Source: Clostridiales bacterium UBA1446
Lineage (GTDB): Bacteria > Bacillota > Clostridia > Oscillospirales > Oscillospiraceae
Assembly (NCBI GenBank): GCA_002329245.1
Contig: DCTG01000167.1
Span: 4,982-10,638, forward strand
Direction of reading: 5' to 3'
DNA: 5,657 nt
The notes below the pieces were generated by a model. That model ran no database searches, was not told the DNA's origin, and was given only the letters and a program-made list of their open reading frames with translations. The position numbers and the translations under genes were made by a program. Shown here piece by piece: positions 1 to 4,696 of the stretch (positions within the stretch are counted from its first letter, which is position 1; each line of letters opens with the position of its first letter).

Positions 1-91
1 CCGATGGAGAACCCGTGTTCGAGGAGCATGAGGCGAGAACAAGAATCATGGCCAGCGCAAGGACTGAGGACAGGACTTTTTTCGCTTTCAT
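1..91 (-). CDS. Lipoprotein N-terminus (partial; runs off the left edge)
   Basis: Reading the minus strand from an ATG at 91 gives 30 codons with no stop up to the window edge. The product has a classic bacterial lipoprotein signal: a lysine-rich n-region (MKAKK), a hydrophobic core (about residues 6-19) and the lipobox L19-A20-S21-C22, followed by a Ser/Asn/Thr/Gly/Pro-rich linker (SSNTGSPS). Signal peptidase II would cleave before Cys22, which would be lipidated and hold the protein on the outer face of the membrane. A strong ribosome binding site (AAAGGAG) precedes the start. In Firmicutes such N-termini most often belong to substrate-binding proteins of ABC transporters, but the functional domain lies outside the window, so that is only a guess. 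It lies 135 bases downstream of the CapA-like gene on the same strand and could share its transcript. High confidence that it is a real lipoprotein gene; no evidence for its ligand. Confidence 0.85.
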   Translation of the reverse strand, partial: MKAKKVLSSVLALAMILVLASCSSNTGSPS

Positions 92-100
92 TGCAAGAGT

Positions 101-107
101 CTCCTTT
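101..107 (-). promoter_or_regulatory. Ribosome binding site of the partial lipoprotein gene
   Basis: The minus strand reads AAAGGAG here, with 9 bases between GGAG and the ATG at 91. This site decides the start codon and is the main support, with the lipobox, for a gene that is otherwise only 91 bases long in this window. Confidence 0.8.
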
Positions 108-173
108 CATTTTTTCTTGGCTTATTTCGTTCCCAAAGATATATTCAGCAGTCTCGTACCTGCCAGAAGCACA

Positions 174-203
174 AGCCTTCCCCCGCCCCGGAGCGGAAGG
201 GCT
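174..203 (-). other. Imperfect GC-rich hairpin between the CapA-like gene and the lipoprotein gene
   Basis: On the minus strand AGCC-C-TTCC pairs with GGAAGGCT (eight pairs with one bulged C) around a GC-rich loop. It lies 24 bases past the stop of the CapA-like gene. No T-tract follows on either strand, so it is not a canonical intrinsic terminator. It could instead be an RNA processing or stabilising structure between two cotranscribed genes. The rest of 92-226 shows no gene, and I see no convincing separate promoter for the lipoprotein gene. Confidence 0.3.
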
Positions 204-226
204 ACCGCCGCGGATGGCGAGCTTTT

Positions 227-1432
227 TTACTCCCGCGAAAGAAGGACGCGGATTTCATCTCCGTCCCACTCGTATTCGGTATCCATATAGGCGTTTCTTG
301 TAATATTCGTCATATAATCAAAGAGATTCTGCGCTTCGGGGTCTGCGCGTTTTAATATGGATATGGAGCCGCCGTCGTCGAACATGCAGGGAAGGAAACA
401 TACCTTCCCAATTCTTCCGTCTTCCACATAACACTTGGCGATGACGGTGTATTTTGTTTCCGGAACCGGCCAGGGCACCTGCGTGCCCAAAGGCCCCCAG
501 ACAAACGGCCCGCCGTTTCTCCGGTTGAATTCCCGCTCGCGGGCAAGCTTCTGCTCATAGGTATAATTGTTTTGCACGCGGTGCTCCTTCTTGCTGCCGT
601 ACCGGAAATAGGGCACGCCGTCCAAGTCGGAAACCGCCATGAAATTGCTCAGGTCATGAAAAATGGCCTTCCCTTTATACACCTCGACGCCCTTCAGGAT
701 ATGCCCGTGGTGCCCGAAAACAACATCCGCGCCGGCGTCGATTGCGGCGTGCGTAATGATATGTTCATGCTGGCTGATAGCGGACGGGATAAACCCGACG
801 CCCTTATGGAAGCTGACCGAGAGCACGTCCACACGGGACCGGAGAGCCTCGACTTCGCGCTTCATCCGCTCCAAATCCTCCGCAATGGGATACGCGTATC
901 TCGCGGGAATCCCGCCGACACAGGGAACCGGATATTCAAACGCGGTTACGGAATGTATGTAGTTGCAGCCCGGTTTATCGGTCTGCGCCCAGGAGCCGGT
1001 CGGCCCGGTGCAGTTATACCCCAAAAAACCGTATCGGACTTGATTTACTTCCATTATGGCGGGTTTCGCGGCTTCCTCCAAGGTCATACCCGCCCCGGTG
1101 CGAAGCAGTCCGTTTCTGTCGCAGCCCTCCAAGGTGTCCTGAAGGCCGGCGCGGCCCAAGTCCCAGATATGATTGCTGCAAAGCGTCAGAACATCGAACC
1201 CGACGTCCCTGATGGTCTTCAGATGGGAGGGCCAGGCGCCTTTGATCTGTGTGCAGAACAGATCCACATACGTCGGTTCGCCCCGTTCGGTGAAGACTAC
1301 CTCGCCCTGCCCTAAGCTGACATCCGCTTTCGAAATTTCTTCCCTGACCCCGTCAAACAAGGAAGCGGCGTCGCATTCGCACTGGATCAGAAGGTCGCCA
1401 ACCGACACCAGAACCTGGTTTTTTTCACCCAT
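227..1432 (-). CDS. CapA-family protein (PGA_cap metallophosphoesterase-like fold), 401 aa
   Basis: The protein carries the ordered motif set of the CapA/PGA_cap family, a branch of the calcineurin-like metallophosphoesterases. These are V-G12-D13 near the N-terminus; ADVSLGQGE (36-44) in the place of the usual NLE motif; SNH-x2-D-x-G (86-93); SFHKG (207-211, His209), corresponding to the family's HWG; GADVVFGHHGH (234-244), with three histidines; and IFHDLSNF (257-264). The spacing is typical of full-length members, so it looks intact. The family is named after the capsule protein CapA for poly-gamma-glutamate, but most members in clostridial genomes have no known role. There is no signal peptide or membrane segment, unlike membrane-anchored CapA, so a cytoplasmic enzyme is more likely than a capsule protein, and no capBC-like genes are adjacent. 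The start is set by an AGGAGG site at 1443-1448, 10 bases upstream. Family assignment is secure; substrate and pathway are unknown. Confidence 0.92.
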   Translation of the reverse strand: MGEKNQVLVSVGDLLIQCECDAASLFDGVREEISKADVSLGQGEVVFTERGEPTYVDLFCTQIKGAWPSHLKTIRDVGFDVLTLCSNHIWDLGRAGLQDTLEGCDRNGLLRTGAGMTLEEAAKPAIMEVNQVRYGFLGYNCTGPTGSWAQTDKPGCNYIHSVTAFEYPVPCVGGIPARYAYPIAEDLERMKREVEALRSRVDVLSVSFHKGVGFIPSAISQHEHIITHAAIDAGADVVFGHHGHILKGVEVYKGKAIFHDLSNFMAVSDLDGVPYFRYGSKKEHRVQNNYTYEQKLAREREFNRRNGGPFVWGPLGTQVPWPVPETKYTVIAKCYVEDGRIGKVCFLPCMFDDGGSISILKRADPEAQNLFDYMTNITRNAYMDTEYEWDGDEIRVLLSRE

Positions 1433-1440
1433 CGCATCCG

Positions 1441-1448
1441 TTCCTCCT
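1441..1448 (-). promoter_or_regulatory. Ribosome binding site of the CapA-like gene
   Basis: The minus strand reads AGGAGGAA, a full anti-16S match. The AGGAGG core is 10 bases from the ATG at 1432. An out-of-frame ATG at 1437 lies closer to this site but opens only a 16-codon frame ending near 1387, whereas the 1432 ATG opens the conserved protein. Confidence 0.8.
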
Positions 1449-1539
1449 ATCTCCGGCGAAATTCTGCAAATCCCTTTTCTCCCCGATTCGGACTGGTTTT
1501 TCCTGCTCTCACAGCCATAGATTTACACGAACTGGAATA

Positions 1540-1568
1540 ATTTTAGAACCGGTGGTGATTTATGTCAA
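1540..1568 (-). promoter_or_regulatory. Sigma-A-type promoter for the CapA-like gene
   Basis: On the minus strand a perfect -35 TTGACA (1563-1568) is followed after exactly 17 bases by TAAAAT (1540-1545), which matches the -10 consensus at five of six positions. Transcription would start near 1533 and leave a leader of about 100 bases before the ATG at 1432. This is the best core promoter in the window. No operator dyad or riboswitch is obvious in it or in the leader. Confidence 0.7.
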
Positions 1569-1870
1569 ACACGCCGCCCGCTTTGAAATTCCTGGGTGCG
1601 CACTGCGCGCGGGAGAGGAAATATCCGCCGCCCGGCGGCGCAGAAGACGGCGAAAGTTCTCTTCCCTCGAAACCCATACGCGGGACGGAAAGAAAATATG
1701 CGTCCTTTCCCGTTTCCGCAACCCTTTGCGTCCCAATCACTTTCACGGTCCGCCCCGCTCTCCGTCCGGCATTTTTTCCCATCTCTCCATACCTTTTTCA
1801 GCCCTTCCAGGCACTTTTTTCTTTTTCCGTTCGACAGAAACATCCGCCGCTTCATAAAGAATTTTCTTAC
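1569..1870. other. Intergenic stretch without a convincing gene; nested GC-rich inverted repeats
   Basis: This part of the 616-base gap between the divergently oriented CapA-like and ATPase genes has open frames on both strands. None has a well-placed ribosome binding site, and all translate into Arg/Lys/Pro/Ser-rich sequence that resembles no family. At 1593-1676 several inverted repeats are nested: TGGGT/ACCCA (1593-1597, 1672-1676), GGGAGAG/CTCTTCCC (1611-1617, 1659-1666, one bulge) and CCGCCG/CGGCGG (1625-1630, 1633-1638). From about 1740 to 1830 the plus strand is strongly pyrimidine-rich. It may be a dispersed intergenic repeat or a structured RNA, or simply unconstrained sequence. Confidence 0.35.
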
Positions 1871-1943
1871 CATAAATGATAATTCTCTTATTGTTTCGGT
1901 CACAAAATATCCAACTCATACCTCAATTAATATAAATATATTT

Positions 1944-1985
1944 TCATAAATCGTTGACATTTTAGATATTTATGATAATATTATC
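1944..1985 (+). promoter_or_regulatory. Predicted promoter and overlapping dyads upstream of the ATPase gene
   Basis: A perfect -35 TTGACA (1954-1959) is followed by TATTAT (1979-1984), five of six to the -10 consensus, at a long 19-base spacing; GATAAT at 1974-1979 is an alternative at 14. Two dyads overlap these elements: TCATAAAT/ATTTATGA (1944-1951, 1968-1975) brackets the -35, and the perfect 12-base palindrome GATAATATTATC (1974-1985) covers the -10. This is a plausible repressor arrangement, although AT-rich DNA gives short dyads by chance. The surrounding 1870-2040 is far more AT-rich than the flanking DNA. Transcription would start near 1991. Confidence 0.5.
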
Positions 1986-2037
1986 CAGACAATCACGGCT
2001 TATTTGGCAAAATAGACAATAATATTTCATTCTAAAC

Positions 2038-2042
2038 GAGGG
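2038..2042 (+). promoter_or_regulatory. Ribosome binding site of the ATPase gene
   Basis: GAGGG lies six bases before the ATG at 2049 and fixes that start. The conserved N-terminal region follows at once and no longer in-frame start is supported. Confidence 0.65.
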
Positions 2043-2048
2043 TTTGCC

Positions 2049-3503
2049 ATGGATAGTATTTCACCCGAAAGCGTGATGAGCATCCTAAGCGGCTTCAATC
2101 TTTGGTGGAGATTAGGAGACATTCACAAGGACTATTCCAAGCCGATGAAGCGAAATATTTATTACAAGGCAATTCGTATCCTGACCAACTCGGGCGGCAG
2201 CCGGATCATCAGTATTTCCGGCCCCAACCGGGTGGGAAAAACCGTGCTGCTCCACCAGATGATCCATGCCCTGATCGAGTCCGGCGTTTCTCCGCAGCGC
2301 ATTTTGTACATTCCGTTCAAACACCCCAGCTTCTATTTCTCCTCTCTCAAAGAGGCGCTTACCCTGTTTCGCGAAAACGTGTACGCGGACTCCGACATCT
2401 TTTGTTTTTTGGACGATATACAGGTTATGGACAATTGGGAGGCCACCCTTTTTTCCACCTCGGCGGAGTACCCGAACGCCCGTTTTGTCGCCACGAGCAC
2501 CTTTGACCTCAGCACCGGGGAGTACGACGGCGGCTCGGAACACCGCGCACTTACCGTACTGCAGCTGCCTACGCTTTCTTTGTATGAGTACTGCCAGCTG
2601 GTCAACGCGGAAGATCTGCCGCGCATCAAGGGCAGCCTTCTTCCCTGCGATCTTATCCGCATGAGCCGTCAGGATTCGGACGAGCTCTTCCGTTCCCTTC
2701 TTCCCGTCCGGGCGCATTTCCTGCGTTATCTGTATACGGGAGGATTCCCGCGGCTGGCCAATCCCTCGGACGCTATCCTCGCCCGGCAGCTGCTTCAGGA
2801 AGGCGTCGTAGGCAACGCGCTTCGCCTGGATATCCCGGTCAACTATAATGTGAGAAACACAAACGATCTTGCCAAGGTCTTTTATTCCATCTGCATCCAG
2901 TCCCCCGAAATCATCAGTTACGACGCGATCGCGAAAAAATTAAACTGCATCTCGAGACCCACAATTGAAAAGTACGTTCAGTATTTGGAGCGGGCCAATC
3001 TGATTTACATCAGCAATCCCGTCGATTTAGCAAACCGTCATTTCCTGAAGACGCGCCCCAAGGTCTACATTGCCGACCCCGTGATCCGCAACACCACGCT
3101 CATGAAAAACGTCATGCTTGCCGATCCCGATCTCATGAACTCGACGGTGGAAATGATCGTCTATAAGCATATCCGCACCTACTACGCGCTCAATCCCAAC
3201 GTAAAAATCGGCTACTTCCGCAGTTCCGGCTCAAAAGGCAAACAGGTCGATATCATCGTATCCACCCCCAAGGGCAAAACGTTTATCGACGTCAAATACC
3301 GGGACACCTACCGCCTGAAACCGGACGACGCCATCTGGGCTCTGAGCGGAGAGGCGCAGGTTTGCCTGGTCATCACGAAAAAAAGCGATGATTACGGACT
3401 GCTCAACGCAAGGCCGGACAAGCTGTACCGCATTCCCGCGCACGCGTTTTTATACCTGCTCGGCAACGCGGAAAAAGATAATTATCATCAGAAGGGAAAA
3501 TAG
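2049..3503 (+). CDS. AAA-family ATPase with C-terminal DUF4143-type region, 484 aa
   Basis: The N-terminal half is a P-loop ATPase (AAA_14 type). Walker A is G58-PNRV-G63-K64-T65, the Walker B-like strand is FCFLDDIQ (118-125; D122-D123 where most relatives have D-E), and a sensor-like strand ARFVATS lies at 144-150. PTLSLYEYCQL (174-184) matches the linker usual in this family. The C-terminal half is DUF4143-like: YTGGFPRL (229-236), a winged-helix-like segment (about 284-320), and a restriction-endonuclease-like core with E368, D401 and D414-x-K416, an acidic DxK form of PD-(D/E)xK. Length and domain order are normal, so the gene looks intact. Members are abundant and often multicopy in anaerobes, usually solitary, and their cellular role is not established; whether the nuclease-like core cuts DNA is unknown. 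It has its own promoter and no evident partner here, and is probably unrelated to metF. No signal peptide or membrane segment is visible. Confidence 0.93.
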   Translation: MDSISPESVMSILSGFNLWWRLGDIHKDYSKPMKRNIYYKAIRILTNSGGSRIISISGPNRVGKTVLLHQMIHALIESGVSPQRILYIPFKHPSFYFSSLKEALTLFRENVYADSDIFCFLDDIQVMDNWEATLFSTSAEYPNARFVATSTFDLSTGEYDGGSEHRALTVLQLPTLSLYEYCQLVNAEDLPRIKGSLLPCDLIRMSRQDSDELFRSLLPVRAHFLRYLYTGGFPRLANPSDAILARQLLQEGVVGNALRLDIPVNYNVRNTNDLAKVFYSICIQSPEIISYDAIAKKLNCISRPTIEKYVQYLERANLIYISNPVDLANRHFLKTRPKVYIADPVIRNTTLMKNVMLADPDLMNSTVEMIVYKHIRTYYALNPNVKIGYFRSSGSKGKQVDIIVSTPKGKTFIDVKYRDTYRLKPDDAIWALSGEAQVCLVITKKSDDYGLLNARPDKLYRIPAHAFLYLLGNAEKDNYHQKGK

Positions 3504-3544
3504 AAAGCCGCGCGGCCTTCTTTCGGAAATACACCGGGATAAAC

Positions 3545-3577
3545 GGATGGGCTATAGCTTTACACTATAGCCCATCC
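3545..3577 (+). promoter_or_regulatory. MET-box-like operator inside a perfect 13-bp inverted repeat upstream of metF
   Basis: GGATGGGCTATAG (3545-3557) and CTATAGCCCATCC (3565-3577) are perfect reverse complements around a 7-base centre. The inner 17 bases, TATAGCTTTACACTATA (3553-3569), differ from the streptococcal MET-box consensus (recalled as TATAGTTtnaAACTATA) at only two specified positions. They also contain the T-N11-A core typical of LysR-type regulators (T3555, A3567). The centre lies near -66 relative to the start predicted from the metF promoter, the classic place for LysR activation. An MtaR/CpsY-like regulator is encoded just downstream of metF. In RNA the same repeat would form a 13-bp hairpin 41 bases after the ATPase stop and could terminate that transcript, but only a weak, interrupted T-tract follows. 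Confidence 0.72.
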
Positions 3578-3590
3578 TAGTATTTTGATA

Positions 3591-3620
3591 TTTCACTATA
3601 TTTTCGGAATGCAGTATACT
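3591..3620 (+). promoter_or_regulatory. metF promoter with an overlapping LysR half-site
   Basis: TTCACT (3592-3597) serves as a weak -35 and TATACT (3615-3620), five of six to consensus, as the -10, with a 17-base spacer; transcription would start near 3627. The -35 lies within TTTCACTATA (3591-3600), which repeats the right half of the MET-box-like dyad (TTTACACTATA, 3559-3569) exactly 31 bp downstream, about three helical turns. A poor -35 covered by an activator half-site is what a LysR-dependent promoter should look like. Confidence 0.55.
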
Positions 3621-3679
3621 TGCTCTCAGCCGGACACCCCGGTCCGAATAAAATACTTTGCCCGCCTGCGGCGAATTAC

Positions 3680-3718
3680 CCGACCTCTTGCCGCGGCGCG
3701 GGCGGAACGGACGGTCGG
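3680..3718 (+). promoter_or_regulatory. Structured end of the metF leader
   Basis: CCGACC (3680-3685) pairs with GGTCGG (3713-3718), ending two bases before the metF ATG. Inside, TT-G-CCGC (3688-3694, one bulged G) pairs with GCGGAA (3702-3707). No good Shine-Dalgarno site exists before this ATG, and the only weak G-rich candidates lie in this stem. The 94-base leader also has a small hairpin CGGAC/GTCCG (3631-3635, 3642-3646). No S-box or other known methionine riboswitch is recognisable. The fold could lower or regulate translation, or just reflect high GC. Confidence 0.3.
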
Positions 3719-3720
3719 TT

Positions 3721-4632
3721 ATGAAAATTGACTCCTTGTTTCAAACGGGCAGAACCGTGCTCTCCTTTGAAATCTTCCCGCCCAAGCGGGACAATACCCG
3801 CAGCGGCCTTTTCCGCACGCTGGAACTTCTCCGGAGCCTCAACCCGGATTTTATCAGCGTGACCTTCGGCGCGGGCGGAACGGCGGCGGAAAACTCCACC
3901 TTCGAGATTGCCGGCATAGTGAAAAATCAGTTCGGCATAGAGCCGCTGGTCCACCTGACAGGCATCAACTCCCTGCATCGGGATATCGACGAAGCGCTCC
4001 TCCGGCTGAACCGGTTGGAACTACAGAACATTATGGCGCTTCGGGGGGACCGGAGAGCGGACGGTTCACAAAAAGATGATTTTCCGCACGCGGCCGACCT
4101 GATCTCCTACATCCGAAGCCGCGGGGATTACCACATTTCCGCCGCCTGCTACCCCGAAGGACATATCGAGGCGAAGAGCATCGCGCAGGACGTTTCGTTC
4201 TTAAAGCAAAAAGTAGAGGCCGGCGCCTCCCATCTCATCTCCCAGCTCTTTTTCGACAACGGCCTTTTTTACGCCTTTTTGGAGCGGGCCGCCCGCGCGG
4301 GAATCCGCGTGCCGATAGAAGCCGGAATTATGCCGGTTGTCGACAAAAGCCGGATCGAGCGAATGGTATCCCTCTGCGGGGCGAGCCTCCCGGAAAAATT
4401 CAGGCGGATATTGGAAAAATACGAAAATCACCCGGAAGCACTACAAGAGGCCGGGATTGCCTACGCCGTCGAACAGATTGTCGATCTGATCGCCCATGAC
4501 GTGGACGGGATTCACTTATATACCATGAATAACCCGCAGGTTACATCCGCCATCTGCGCCGGGATTGAGAGCCTTTTCAGCGTCTCCCGGTCTCCTTTTC
4601 CCCGTTGTGTCCAAAAACAGGCCGTGATATAG
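3721..4632 (+). CDS. metF: 5,10-methylenetetrahydrofolate reductase, 303 aa
   Basis: MetF reduces 5,10-methylene-tetrahydrofolate to 5-methyl-tetrahydrofolate, using a flavin and a reduced nicotinamide or similar donor in the cytoplasm, and so supplies the methyl group for methionine synthesis from homocysteine. The protein is a full-length single-domain FAD-binding TIM barrel. It shows SFEIFPPK (15-22; E17 matches catalytic Glu28 of E. coli MetF), SVTFGAGGT (46-54), NIMALRGD (103-110; D110 matches Asp120), AACYPEGH (141-148), AKSIAQD (151-157), SQLFFD (174-179) and, near the end, GIHLYTMNNP. The tail after the conserved core is about 20 residues and unremarkable. I chose the ATG at 3721 because it places SFEIFPP at the usual distance; the in-frame TTG at 3658 adds 21 non-conserved residues without a ribosome binding site. 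A MET-box-like operator lies upstream and a MtaR-like regulator follows after 64 bases. No corrinoid or zinc-finger partner gene is adjacent, so a methionine role is favoured over the Wood-Ljungdahl pathway. Confidence 0.97.
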   Translation: MKIDSLFQTGRTVLSFEIFPPKRDNTRSGLFRTLELLRSLNPDFISVTFGAGGTAAENSTFEIAGIVKNQFGIEPLVHLTGINSLHRDIDEALLRLNRLELQNIMALRGDRRADGSQKDDFPHAADLISYIRSRGDYHISAACYPEGHIEAKSIAQDVSFLKQKVEAGASHLISQLFFDNGLFYAFLERAARAGIRVPIEAGIMPVVDKSRIERMVSLCGASLPEKFRRILEKYENHPEALQEAGIAYAVEQIVDLIAHDVDGIHLYTMNNPQVTSAICAGIESLFSVSRSPFPRCVQKQAVI

Positions 4633-4633
4633 T
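4605..4633 (+). promoter_or_regulatory. Predicted promoter of the LysR gene inside the 3' end of metF, with inverted half-site
   Basis: TTGTGT (4605-4610) is followed after 17 bases by TATAGT (4628-4633), which is preceded by TGa to form an extended -10 (TGATATAGT, 4625-4633). The start would be near 4640, giving a 57-base leader. The sequence ATATAGTGAAA (4627-4637) over this -10 is the exact reverse complement of TTTCACTATAT (3591-3601) at the metF promoter. Binding of the regulator here would cover the -10 and fit autorepression. The element shares bases with the metF stop codon, so part of the match is also coding sequence. Confidence 0.45.
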
Positions 4634-4683
4634 GAAACAAGCGGCGGGACAGTCCCATAGTCCGTCCGGCCGCCCTTCGGAAC

Positions 4684-4689
4684 GGGAGG
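4684..4689 (+). promoter_or_regulatory. Ribosome binding site of the LysR gene
   Basis: GGGAGG stands seven bases before the ATG at 4697, a strong and well-spaced site in contrast to the poor one before metF. The regulator is therefore translated efficiently on its own rather than by coupling to metF. Confidence 0.8.
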
Positions 4690-4696
4690 CGAAGCG

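Noticed and set aside
572..1315. Long open frame (247 codons) on the plus strand
   Set aside because: It lies wholly antisense to the CapA-like gene, whose conserved motifs are clear; its translation resembles no family and it lacks a proper ribosome binding site.
1387..1437. 16-codon frame overlapping the start of the CapA-like gene (minus strand), placed close to the AGGAGG site
   Set aside because: It could compete for ribosomes, but nothing in its sequence shows function and the overlap is likely chance.
1565..1903. Lys/Arg-rich open frame on the minus strand between the CapA-like and ATPase genes
   Set aside because: GTG start without a ribosome binding site, low-complexity product, no family resemblance, and its end runs into the CapA-like promoter. 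Other frames in 1543-1949 fail for the same reasons.
1973..1986. Fur/PerR-like box (TGATAAT followed by ATTATCC)
   Set aside because: The 7-1-7 spacing of a Fur-family box is not met and the downstream gene has no link to metals or oxidative stress; kept only as a generic palindrome.
2112..2717. Open frame of 201 codons on the minus strand
   Set aside because: Antisense shadow of the ATPase gene; no family motifs, and it covers the region encoding Walker A and B in the other strand.
3504..3524. Terminator just after the ATPase gene (GCCGCGCGGC followed by CTTCTTTC)
   Set aside because: The palindrome leaves almost no loop and only about three stable pairs, and the T-tract is interrupted.
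3658..3720. Upstream in-frame TTG start for metF
   Set aside because: No ribosome binding site precedes it, and the added 21 residues (Pro/Gly/Arg-rich) are outside the conserved MetF N-terminus; the ATG at 3721 fits the family.
3578..3720. SAM (S-box) or other methionine riboswitch before metF
   Set aside because: The region lacks the conserved S-box core and a terminator/antiterminator with T-tract; the visible signals fit a protein-bound operator instead.
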